Positions 53,303-63,324 of a stretch of DNA of 64,000 bases are shown one piece after another. Under the pieces are notes generated by a model. It was not told the DNA's origin and searched no databases. It saw nothing but the letters and a program-made list of their open reading frames with translations. This DNA comes from Nitzschia sp. pyKryTriq1 (taxonomy: Eukaryota; Bacillariophyta; Bacillariophyceae; Bacillariales; Bacillariaceae), in assembly GCA_956465555.1 (NCBI GenBank), contig OY101122.1, positions 1-64,000 on the forward strand, given 5' to 3'. The position numbers were made by a program, and so were the translations under genes. Every line of letters starts with the position of its first letter. Position 1 is the first letter of the stretch.

Positions 53303-54352
53303 CCTCGAGCTGTTCTTGTTCAGAATAATAAGAAGCAAGTGTTTGAAGTACTCACAACTTCTCTTGTTGTGTTGCATGCTGCGATGCTGATAGCTCGTCG
53401 TTTGTGTAGTAATTTAGTAATTGCGACTTCGTAGACGAATAAACAAGCTCGCCGCATGTGATTCGATCTTGAAAACTTCTTTGCATGCGTTGAAGAATCA
53501 TCGTCATCTGTCCGTATCTACTACTACTACCTAGTAGTAGTAAGTTGTTTTGAATCGCAGCTTTGGCGGGGTGTTCTTCTTCCATGGGCTTCCAGCCTGG
53601 AGACGACCGGACGGGCGAAATCATCGTACCATTCTGATGTTTACATAAGAAGTCCAGTAGTCGATGGCAGAACGATTCCTATTCATACCGGATCCCATAT
53701 TTGCGTTTTCTGTTGAGTCCATAATAAAGCGTAATGAAAATAATAACGCGTATTGCAAATATCTCGTCGAATTATTGTTCTTTAGGCAGTCTTCAGATTG
53801 CGATTTGAGGATTAGCGTTCGCCTGGCATGTTCTTTATTGCTTGGAAAGAGTTGGCCGGCGGCGGCGGAGTTAGTTAGTTAGTTAGTTGGCATCGCAGAA
53901 GAGAACCAGTTCGGTACAGTGTGAACCGGTACGGGTACAGTACCGGTACCAGTACCGGTACCTACCGGGGTAGGCATGAGCGAGTTGTTGAGGCATATAT
54001 TATTTCATCACAATCGGATGATAGAGTGTCACTGGGACATAATGTTTGCTAAATGTGTACACAAATGGCGAAGTTACCTAAGCGCTCTTGGATGTCACAC
54101 ACATCTTCGTAGAGAGAAAACTCCTAACTATCATGCTGGCCGGCGATTTTTCCCGCCCGCCGAGACAATTACTATCATCCTACTAGCGAGGCGAGGAGGG
54201 GATGCTTTCTCATACCGGCAGTAGTAGTACGGTATCTCACTCTTTCATCCTTCTCATCATCATCATCGCATCGGTAAAGATAATTGGATCACAAACAAAC
54301 TAGTCTAATACTCGTCCAATACAAATAATCGAAAGACTCTTGTTGAAACGCC
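53303..54352. other. Intergenic region
   Basis: 1.05 kb. It holds an AGTT run (53869-53888) and a cluster of GGTACC/ACCGGT words (53911-53970). The last 60 bp before 54353 form the probable leader of the next gene. No gene is supported. Confidence 0.4.
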
Positions 54353-56860
54353 ATGGTATTGAAAGCACTCCGAAGGAGAGTCCGTAAAGCGACAAGCCGA
54401 GGGTGCGGCGCCAAAAGCAAAAGTGGCGGTGCCGAGCAGCGAGCCGCTTCGGATTCTGTCGAATTGATATCGAGTACCACACAGATTAACGACATGGCTG
54501 CCGGTGCTCCTCAACGACAACACAAACGTTCTTTCAGCGAAGAACAGAAAGAGCAGGACGAAGACGAAGAAGAAGAAGAAGAAGAAGAAATCGATGAAGA
54601 AGCGGAACAAGAAAACTTTCCAATCCTTGCGGTCGACCTTTTGAATAATGTTGTACGATCCGATGACGAAGGATTTGGTGCGTCTTCCACAACTGATAGT
54701 ACAACCGATGGAGAAATTACAAGTCAATACGACAGTGGGACGAGTCACCACAGGACTACTAGTAGAAGGAGGAGGAGGAGAGGTGGTACTAGGAGGAGTA
54801 ATAAGGGCAGAAGAAAAAAACCATCCAGCTCGAGTTATGACTCGTCGGAGGAGTCGTCATCGTCCGTATCCAGCACCACTAGCAAGGAAGATGAAGATGA
54901 AGACGAAGAAGAAGAACTTCCCCAAGTCATGGGCCGAAGAGTCTTTGAAATCTACTCCAACGACATCCGCTCCATCTGGTCGCCCGCACCATCAGCGGCA
55001 GAAGAGCCACAAGAAAGTGACATGATCATTAGTAAGACAGAGGATGTATCTACGACCAGTCTTCAACCCGTCAGTACCACTGTGGAGGGTGTTTCCTTTT
55101 CGGAAAGAGGAGAATCGACTTGTAAAGAAGACGAGTCTACACATACTACGATCATGGAAGAAGTACGACAAACGAATCAGTTTATTGCCAAGGAACTTTG
55201 GGCAATGATGGGGTGGGGCGGCTCGTCCCCGGATCGTCCCAGCAGCGCTGATGCTCGTGCTGGTGCTTTGGAACAACATCATGTTTTTTTGAGCGCGTCT
55301 TGTTCGGAAGAGAACGAAGAAGATATTATCAGCCTCGGTTGTACTACAACTGATGATGTGGAACCACAAACGACAAAACGAGTATTCCATCAACGAGTGG
55401 GACACGAGGACGGCCATTCGTACATCTTTAAGGAAGACGTGTTGATTGATCCAATTAACAAGCCTAGCGAGATGAAGAATAACAACAAAAACAACAACAG
55501 CATCAGCCGAAGCCGAAGGAGCCCTACTAGTCTTTTGATGGAAACAATGTCTCTGTCATACTCCCAGCATCAACATTACGGTATCCCTGCGGTTAGCAGC
55601 AAGACCCAGTTTGCGCCCATTCGCTCAATGATGAGCACGACCGACCGGGCGCGAGAGCCCGAAAATCGCGCGACCACTCCGCAGCCTTTCCTGCATTGGT
55701 GGTGTCAACAACAACTTTGTGTGGTTGTTCCAGACGATTTCAAATCGTCATTCGATGAAGTGATTGCTCTTCAAGATGACGAAAACAAAGCTACCGTGGT
55801 TGTTTCTAAATTTGAAGTGGCGACCAGTGATTCGCAAGCTACGGAAACGTCCGAGGAAGGAGGAGGCATTCCCAAGCCGCGAGCGATGAGAGAGTCGGCT
55901 CGTGATCGTTCTGTGGAGCGCAGCACGAAAGCTTCTGGGGCACCCGAAGCAACAACACCACTCTCGGTCAATACAAGCGCCAACATGAGAAAAACATCAT
56001 CGATCAGCACGTCAATCGAAAGCCCATCGAAACGCGGTGCGTTTAATCCTCACACTTCCCCTCGCAATAGTGCACTGACGACTATGGACAAGAAATCACC
56101 ATCAAGAAGTCACAACACTGACAAGAAGAGCCAGAACGAGGATGGATGGATTACTACTATCGCTGAAAAACAATCATTAGATTACAACTACACTTCTGAT
56201 ACAGAAGACAAAGATGCTAGCGACGACGACGACGATGATGATCTATCTGAAGCGAGCGAGGTTCTATCCATCGACGGCTTTGACGCCACCCATGGTGGTG
56301 ATGATGATGATGATAAGAATGATCATCGTCGACACCATGACGAACACTGCTCCACCAGCGATGTTTCTTCTGTCTTTGGTATCTTGGAAGGAGTTGACAG
56401 TAGCAGTACTACTGCAGGGTCGCCCCTCATTCTGAGTGCGGAAGGATGCTTGATGCCGAAACACCGAAACAACATTATTGTCAGCCCATCACTCTGCACG
56501 ATCCGCCATCGTGCAACTAGTAGAAGTAGTAGAGTTTTGGAAACGGTTGTCGAGAAGAAGGAACAAGTAGAGCAAGGCGGTGGCGGCGGTGGCAGTGACT
56601 ACTATGATGATGATGAAAATGCATATGACTCGGAACCAGAACCATGCATTTCAAATCTGGACGAAGATGATGATGATGATGACGATGAAAAAAGTCTTAT
56701 TGACTACGATTTCTTTGAGCATCATCATGTCGACCATCATAGTTCATCATTCATGCTGCTTGACAACAGCAAGAACATCATGAACAGCAAGAACAAGAAG
56801 AACAAGAAGAAAAGAGTGACCTTTGTCCTACCACCGACTAGCAATATTGGAGCTTTCTGA
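54353..56860 (+). CDS. Acidic Ser-rich disordered protein, 835 aa
   Basis: The ATG at 54353 (CGCCATGG context) starts MVLKALRRRVRKATSRG, a strongly basic N-terminus. Acidic runs (about 60-85 and 180-200) and a basic RRRRRGGTRRSNKGRRKK patch (about 140-160) follow. A short ordered-looking block, GRRVFEIYSNDIRSIWSP, is at about 195-215. The last 250 residues are Asp/Ser/His-rich and end with a Lys/Asn-rich tail (NKKNKKKRVTFVLPP), which contains the R-V-T-F form of the PP1-docking motif. No known domain or membrane span is seen. Intronless. Confidence 0.7.
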   Translation: MVLKALRRRVRKATSRGCGAKSKSGGAEQRAASDSVELISSTTQINDMAAGAPQRQHKRSFSEEQKEQDEDEEEEEEEEIDEEAEQENFPILAVDLLNNVVRSDDEGFGASSTTDSTTDGEITSQYDSGTSHHRTTSRRRRRRGGTRRSNKGRRKKPSSSSYDSSEESSSSVSSTTSKEDEDEDEEEELPQVMGRRVFEIYSNDIRSIWSPAPSAAEEPQESDMIISKTEDVSTTSLQPVSTTVEGVSFSERGESTCKEDESTHTTIMEEVRQTNQFIAKELWAMMGWGGSSPDRPSSADARAGALEQHHVFLSASCSEENEEDIISLGCTTTDDVEPQTTKRVFHQRVGHEDGHSYIFKEDVLIDPINKPSEMKNNNKNNNSISRSRRSPTSLLMETMSLSYSQHQHYGIPAVSSKTQFAPIRSMMSTTDRAREPENRATTPQPFLHWWCQQQLCVVVPDDFKSSFDEVIALQDDENKATVVVSKFEVATSDSQATETSEEGGGIPKPRAMRESARDRSVERSTKASGAPEATTPLSVNTSANMRKTSSISTSIESPSKRGAFNPHTSPRNSALTTMDKKSPSRSHNTDKKSQNEDGWITTIAEKQSLDYNYTSDTEDKDASDDDDDDDLSEASEVLSIDGFDATHGGDDDDDKNDHRRHHDEHCSTSDVSSVFGILEGVDSSSTTAGSPLILSAEGCLMPKHRNNIIVSPSLCTIRHRATSRSSRVLETVVEKKEQVEQGGGGGGSDYYDDDENAYDSEPEPCISNLDEDDDDDDDEKSLIDYDFFEHHHVDHHSSSFMLLDNSKNIMNSKNKKNKKKRVTFVLPPTSNIGAF

Positions 56861-57871
56861 TCCAACGACGAAACGATGATGGTCATGATGGTCATGATGA
56901 TGATGATGATAATGACAAAGTCAACAACTCATTCTCGACCACCAAGAAGACTCCCTATGATACTGGAGAGTGAGCTGATATTATAATCTCAATTTGTTCA
57001 TAATCAGCCCACTACTATACTAGCTAGTAGCATTTAGCAGCAGCAACTAATTCGCCTGCAACTTTGAAATAAGGTCCTCTACTAGACTACTAGTAGAGTA
57101 GCTACAACAATATCTAAAGCGACGAAAGCAGAGACTACTACTAGTAGAGTACTCGACGAGAACACGACTTTATACTCTACTCTACTCTCTTTACTTTGCT
57201 TTACTAGTAGTAGCTAGCTAGTACAGAGAGTACAAAGCAGCAGCGTACTACGTAGAGTATGGATAGTAGTAAGAGTCGTGGTAGTACCGGTACTCACTAT
57301 CTCTACTCTACTACTCTACTCTGGGTAGAGTAGTAGAGTAGTAGTATGCTTGCATGCACTGTACCGGTACGGAACTACTGCTGGTATACTGTACCGGTAC
57401 GGGTACAGTACGTGTATTTGCCGCCTGCCTCTCCTATCGGTGTTAGTGTACGGTACCTGGTTCGGTATGGACTGTATTGGTGTGATACGGCGTTACACAC
57501 CGGTAGACTATGACTTCGCGAAGCGGAAGGCGATTTTTTCTTTACTTATTTCTATTCGTATTCGTATACAAAGTAAATACTCTGCGCGCGAGTTTCGCCG
57601 ATATTCGCAGCGCGCCGCATCGCTGGTGCCTACGTCTCTCTAAGTAACAGACGTGCCGGTGTGGTATGATCCTATTAAATCATATATATATCAATAACAT
57701 GGAGGCTATAAATAAAATGTTGGCGAGTGCTCGAAGAAGCCACAAAGAGAGAAATAATGCGAGAATCATCCTCGCCATCACATTTTGGTGCATCCAACCC
57801 AAGCAAAGCAAGTTTCGCTCATCTCCAAAAGATCGACAACCACATCTCCCACCACCACCACCACCACCACC
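56861..57871. other. Intergenic region
   Basis: 1.0 kb with dense CTACTAG/GTAGAGTAG words (57000-57345) and ACCGGTAC words (57358-57410). The CCA run just before 57872 (57850-57870) is in the leader of the next gene. Confidence 0.4.
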
Positions 57872-60800
57872 ATGATTGAGATTGTCGAACAAGAAGAAGA
57901 AAATAATAGTAATAGGATGAATGTCGTCGTTCAAGAGAAGATGACCGACGACGATAAACGATATGATCATCACCATCCCTCTCAAGATACTGCGGACTCG
58001 GCCGAAACGCCCATCCTTGGTAATTTGAAAATGAGTACTATGAAATATGACAACGATCATGAGGATGATCATGATGGTGATGATAAGGAAGAGGAAAGAG
58101 ATGATGTTGATGATGATGGCGGCCTTGACAACAACGATAGCGAGTCTATTCACTATACTCCTTTGCACATGGAACGAACGCCTTCCTACCAACCAGCACC
58201 ACTACCACCGCCGCCGCACGAACAGCAGCAGCAGCAACAACAACAGCCGTTCTCGGCCGTCCTGGTGGAGAACGTGGAAAGCGACTCCGAACATCATCAT
58301 CATTCTACTACGACTACTACCAGTCCCACAAGTACTACTATTACTTCGCCCGATATCAACCACCACCATGACCGGGAGATGCGAGACGATGTTTGTGAAT
58401 ATTACCACGAAGAAGAAGGAGTTTCGGCCGCTTACATTGAAAAATCCGCAAGGAGAAAAGTGCCTAATCATACTAACATGGCTGATGGTGATGATGATGA
58501 TGGTGTCGATGATATCATCGAAGCGACGTTTATTGAGCCGCATCATCATCATCATCATCATGATGAATATTATAATGATAGTCTTCCTCCTTTGAGTCCA
58601 GCGGCAGCTTCCGCTTCCGGAGTCGACAACTTTGACGACTATATCGACTCCCTTCATTCACGTTTGAGCGCGACACACTTTCGATGCAACAACAACAACA
58701 ACGAAAAGAAAAAGAAGGAAGACGACATTCTGGACTTTTTGTTTCAAAAGATTGAATCGTTGGCGTGTGAAATGGACGAAAATGGTGAACCGACGGAAAC
58801 CCTCAAGGATATTCTGGACGAAGTCTTTGAATTCTTTGAAGACATTCTCTGTGGAAAGACTGCCCGACGCCGCAATGCTGCCTTTCGAGAGTCCTTTGAA
58901 TTGTTCTTGCAAAAGATTGATCGTGCAGCCTCTATTGTACCTTCCAATTATGGTATAAATAATAATAACAACAACAAAGAGGGTGGTGGAGGTCCACAAG
59001 AACAACAAGGAAGAGACATGATCAATGCGGAGGATGGTATTACTGAAAAAGAGGACCTTCTCGACAAGATCTGTCGATACTTTGAAAACGCTACGGGCAC
59101 GGACTGTGAGAAACACCGTCCCGAGTTTGTTCTCTCGGGCAGATGGGACGACAGAATGATTGAAGAGTTGTTTTCTTCTTCTTCTGCTTCTCGTCAAGAG
59201 AATGATTCTTCGTCGCATCATCATCATTCCACCATCAGCATCGTCACGACGACAGCCTCTCCTCCTCCTCCTCTAGAGGATTACTCTGCCATTCTTTCGG
59301 TTCCATCCGAGAATAGTAGTAGTAGTAACAATAATAACGATGTCGACAGCTTGCTCTCGATTTCGGAAGAAACCCCGGATATCATGCAGCAATACCGCCA
59401 ACCGCTTCAGAAAATCACCGAAGAAGGTTCTCAAGAGTCCTCGTCCGATCAAGCATCCACCAAACATTCACGCAGACATCGTCGTCATCATCAGCATCAG
59501 CATCATCAACGCCGTGCTGGTGGTGTTCGCAAGTCTTGGAACGACGATCATCGACTACTATCTTCTTCCTCGGAACAATCCGCTTCATCTTCTTCTCGTC
59601 GCCGCATATCGCCTGACATGGTTGAAGAAGAACAAGACGAAGCAAACGCTCCAGTAACGGACGACCTTCTGGAATGCTATGATCATCCTTCTACTCCGGG
59701 CGAAGTTTTGGTTGAGGAAGAAGAAGAAGAAAGTCTGAGCGAAGTAAACCACACTCCTCCAATGGGGGATGCGATGCAAGGAGCGCAGCAGGAATCGTCC
59801 CACAAACGTGAAGAAGACGAAGCAAACGTCAATGCTGAGTCCACTACTAGTAGTAGTGGATCATTCGTCGAGCAACTCTTCTCGATGGTGGGATGCCGCC
59901 ATCCTTCTACTCCTACTGAAGCTCTGGTCAAGGAGGACGAAGACGCTCTTCCACTTCTACCTCCGCCGCCGCCTCCATCAACACCACCACCACCACCAGT
60001 TCGAAAGAGCGAATTAGTATTGACTCCAGAAGAGCGATTGGAAAACGAACAAGCTCGCCTTCGAAAAGAGCTAAGCCGTCGAAACAGCTTGAAGAGACTA
60101 CGAGGTAATATTCATGGTCGCATCATTTCGCCCAAGGAAGTGACCAAGAAGGTGACCGAATGCTGTGATACTGTGAGCGAGACTTTGGATACGGCCGTGG
60201 GACAAAAGGTTATTGAATACCACTCAGCTGTCAATGAAGCTGCGAGCTCGGCTGGAGAGCAACTGTCTTCCATGATGACGGGATGTCAACTTGTGAATAT
60301 CCAGACTGAAGAGGTGGAACAAGAAAAGGCCCCAAGACCGACCACACCCAGGCCCGAGCCATTGACACCGGAAGCACATGCACGCCTTCGAAAAGAGCTC
60401 GTCCGACGAAACAACTTGAAGAGACTACGTGGAAATGTTCATAGTCATCTCTCGACCAAGGACGTGGTCAAGAAGGTCACCGAATGTCGTGATACGGTGA
60501 ATGAGGTTTTTGGATCGGCAGGAGAGCAACTCTCGTCGGCTCGATACCAACTTGCGACTATCTTTGAAGGGATGGAGATGGAAAAGCTGTGGGAGACTCT
60601 GGTTTTGGGATCGGCTATTCCCAGCACTCCCACCGAGGAAGACGACGACGACGACGAAGCCACAACAAATGATGATGCATTCGTCGACCACCTTACACTC
60701 AGCGACATGATGCACAGCGACTGTATCGAAGATGAGGACCACACGTCAAAGAAGAAGTCTTCAGACGAAAATACTCTGGCCCTGGTCCCGAGTAACTCGT

Positions 60801-62161
60801 CTTGCGCCGCCAAGTCGTCCGAGGGAAGTATTGAGGCTCATCTTATCATTGGGGCAGGTTCTTCGCAGGACACTTATGCTTCCGGATGTGGCGGCTCTGG
60901 GCGCTCTGGCAAGAGATTCGAAAAGGTCGAAGAAATGAAAAAGGTTCAGAACAAAATGATTGGCCGGTTGACTCCCAACTCTGCCTTTACGGAACCCACC
61001 TGTGCGGAAAGCACGAGCGATATGAGCGAATCGGGCGGCAAGACCGAAAATAAGAAATCTACGTCGTCTCAGCAAGGACTTTCAATGGTGGAATCGGATT
61101 CCGGACGTATGGAACGCATGCAAATGATCACGTACCTTTCCTTCCAAGACCCAAGTCGACGGGGCGAATCGACAGCAGGAATGGATGATTCAGAAGGAAA
61201 ATCATCGATCGCATCATCATCCAAATATTCGACCCTTCGATCTACCTTTGAGACCATGACTCCTCGAGTCGACCAAGTTCCTTTCCTTGAATCAACACCA
61301 GCACCCAGTGCAGGTACCGATGATGATGATCTTGAGCCTGAGTTGGGCCGAGCCAGCAACCGAAGCAATCGAAGCTTGTTCATGGCAGATTCGGGAATCA
61401 TTTCCGCTTTTACCATGGATGAGATGCCCGAAATTCCGTACATTCCTACGGCACATTCCAGTGAAATGGAGGAAGGAGTTGTAGTAGCTGCTGCTGCTGC
61501 GGCTACTGCCAACAAGGAGGAGTCTCAACAACTGCAATCGTGTGTCAGTGAAGATCCTAGCTTGATGATGTTCATGACTGCCAGGTCCTGTCTCACCCAA
61601 GACGAGGACCAGGAAGAGCCAAGTGTGGCTTCCTTTTCGTCGGCCAAGTCCAACATTCAAAAGATCAGCATCCGACGAGCCTCCTACGCCGCTTCTGCTG
61701 CTCTTGGAGATGTACCCGATGATGAATTACATCGTGTGACTGAAAAGAGAACTAATAGTCATTCATCACTGCCAAAGAGTTCCTCTGTTTCAATGGAAAT
61801 GGTATCCGCCGGCGGCAGCTCGACTTGGTTCAACTTCCTGTCGAAGCTTCTTTTTACAAGCGACACCAGCAAAAATACTAATGATGGCAGAAAGGACCAA
61901 TCGTGGTCGTCCTCCTTTGGAAGTCAGACCATGCATCTCATGATGCTATTGGTTTACGTGTCGACTTCTGTTGCCAATACTGGATTATCATCCTCGAAAG
62001 ATGGTGCTGGCGCTTCCCTCAAGGAACGTTTCCAACAACGAAAACGCGAATTCCAAGAAAAAATGATGAACAAACGACAAGACCAACAACAACAACAACA
62101 AGAACAAACTACTCGTGCTGCTGCTGTTCAAGAAACTACTGCTGAAACTGTTTCCGCATAG
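57872..62161 (+). CDS. Large acidic protein with internal duplication, 1429 aa
   Basis: The first ATG in frame is at 57872 (MIEIVEQEEENN). Residues 1-280 are Asp/His/Thr/Pro-rich. A likely folded helical region follows at about 285-380 (DILDFLFQKIESLACEMDE, DILDEVFEFFEDILCGK, SFELFLQKIDRAAS), then LLDKICRYFENATG. Two related blocks near residues 728-806 and 837-895 begin ARLRKEL.RRN.LKRLRGN and continue KKVTEC.DTV.E. The motif HPSTPxExLV recurs at about 607 and 678. One hydrophobic stretch (MHLMMLLVYVSTSVA, about 1353-1368) is too short to be a sure membrane span. A coiled, Gln-rich tail ends the protein. No known domain is recognised. Confidence 0.75.
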   Translation: MIEIVEQEEENNSNRMNVVVQEKMTDDDKRYDHHHPSQDTADSAETPILGNLKMSTMKYDNDHEDDHDGDDKEEERDDVDDDGGLDNNDSESIHYTPLHMERTPSYQPAPLPPPPHEQQQQQQQQPFSAVLVENVESDSEHHHHSTTTTTSPTSTTITSPDINHHHDREMRDDVCEYYHEEEGVSAAYIEKSARRKVPNHTNMADGDDDDGVDDIIEATFIEPHHHHHHHDEYYNDSLPPLSPAAASASGVDNFDDYIDSLHSRLSATHFRCNNNNNEKKKKEDDILDFLFQKIESLACEMDENGEPTETLKDILDEVFEFFEDILCGKTARRRNAAFRESFELFLQKIDRAASIVPSNYGINNNNNNKEGGGGPQEQQGRDMINAEDGITEKEDLLDKICRYFENATGTDCEKHRPEFVLSGRWDDRMIEELFSSSSASRQENDSSSHHHHSTISIVTTTASPPPPLEDYSAILSVPSENSSSSNNNNDVDSLLSISEETPDIMQQYRQPLQKITEEGSQESSSDQASTKHSRRHRRHHQHQHHQRRAGGVRKSWNDDHRLLSSSSEQSASSSSRRRISPDMVEEEQDEANAPVTDDLLECYDHPSTPGEVLVEEEEEESLSEVNHTPPMGDAMQGAQQESSHKREEDEANVNAESTTSSSGSFVEQLFSMVGCRHPSTPTEALVKEDEDALPLLPPPPPPSTPPPPPVRKSELVLTPEERLENEQARLRKELSRRNSLKRLRGNIHGRIISPKEVTKKVTECCDTVSETLDTAVGQKVIEYHSAVNEAASSAGEQLSSMMTGCQLVNIQTEEVEQEKAPRPTTPRPEPLTPEAHARLRKELVRRNNLKRLRGNVHSHLSTKDVVKKVTECRDTVNEVFGSAGEQLSSARYQLATIFEGMEMEKLWETLVLGSAIPSTPTEEDDDDDEATTNDDAFVDHLTLSDMMHSDCIEDEDHTSKKKSSDENTLALVPSNSSCAAKSSEGSIEAHLIIGAGSSQDTYASGCGGSGRSGKRFEKVEEMKKVQNKMIGRLTPNSAFTEPTCAESTSDMSESGGKTENKKSTSSQQGLSMVESDSGRMERMQMITYLSFQDPSRRGESTAGMDDSEGKSSIASSSKYSTLRSTFETMTPRVDQVPFLESTPAPSAGTDDDDLEPELGRASNRSNRSLFMADSGIISAFTMDEMPEIPYIPTAHSSEMEEGVVVAAAAAATANKEESQQLQSCVSEDPSLMMFMTARSCLTQDEDQEEPSVASFSSAKSNIQKISIRRASYAASAALGDVPDDELHRVTEKRTNSHSSLPKSSSVSMEMVSAGGSSTWFNFLSKLLFTSDTSKNTNDGRKDQSWSSSFGSQTMHLMMLLVYVSTSVANTGLSSSKDGAGASLKERFQQRKREFQEKMMNKRQDQQQQQQEQTTRAAAVQETTAETVSA
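60053..60560 (+). repeat. Internal duplication in the 1429-aa protein gene
   Basis: A unit starting CGCCTTCGAAAAGAGCT occurs at 60056 and 60383, about 327 bp apart. The first 60 bp of each are close in DNA sequence, and the match continues more weakly through KKVTEC and AGEQLSS. Confidence 0.75.
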
Positions 62162-63324
62162 AATGGATGAATGCATGCATGCAAGCTGGCTAATTGCCAT
62201 CAGTCAACTCTCCATCATTTTATTGATCATGACGAACAATGAATGATGATAATCTATCTGTATAAAAGTTTTGTTGCATGATCAATACGAATACTCCTGG
62301 CATGGATGCGGGACGATACAAGTACTACGATATCGTACCTCGCGGTACCAGTTCGTCCTGTAGACCTACAGCACTTCGCTTGCCACCTGTGCGGCCTACT
62401 ACCACTCCTATTAGCTCTAGTAGTAGTAGAGAGAGCTAATAGTAGTACTACTACTTCCCGACTACTAGCTAGAGCTACTACTACGCTAGTACTAGCTAAC
62501 TACTACTTTCTCTAGAGTAGAGCAATTGGGTAGAGAGACACGACTCCTCCTTACTAATCCACTCCCATATTACAAGGCAGTCATGTCGCAATAATGTGAG
62601 CAAGCCAACATGAGACAGCCATTATGTAGTACCGGTAGTAGAGAGGGAAACAGATACCTACTAGCTAGTAGAGGTATTGTAGTAGTACTGTAGTAAAATC
62701 GCTGACACAATTTCGCGTTCTATCTACCTGTACTTGTACTACAGTACCGTACACTACCAGGTACCATGTACCAGGTACCAGGTACCGTACCACCTGGTAC
62801 TGGTACCGGTACGAATACAGTACTGACTCGCTCGCTTTACCGTACCAGTACTGGTAGACCAGGGTTCGCCTGATCGGCGTGCGTGCACATGGAGGATTGC
62901 CTGCCTGCCTGCGCGCGCCTGCCGATCATCTTTTGTGTAATTAGCGGAAAGGCGAGCGCATCTGTAACATACGTTTTATACCTTTTTGAAGGTTTTTCAA
63001 TGATATCGGCGACAGGGCATATTCTATCAATTATGGTTACTTAGACCCGAAATCTTCGCCTGTAAAGGAGAATCCACTATCAATTGGTATTAGATGTCAC
63101 GAACTCGCTCTGGCGGGAGTTCCCATGTTCTTGATTCCGATGTTCACATGTTGTACCGGTATCTCTTTAGCAACAACATCAGCTAATACCACCATATCTT
63201 CCTTCGTCTCGCGTTGTGACAGCAGGAACCGCAAAACAAATTATTGTTCATCTATTGCGTTGCACCGCTTTCTTATTTCATTGATTCATTGATTGATTCA
63301 TTCATTTGTCCACATCCATCGAGG
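62162..63324. other. Intergenic region
   Basis: 1.16 kb with CTACTAG words (62395-62520), a dense GGTACC/ACCGGT cluster (62740-62860) and GCCTGCCTGCGCGCG words (62896-62925). ATTGATTC repeats (63280-63305) lie just upstream of the last gene. Confidence 0.45.
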
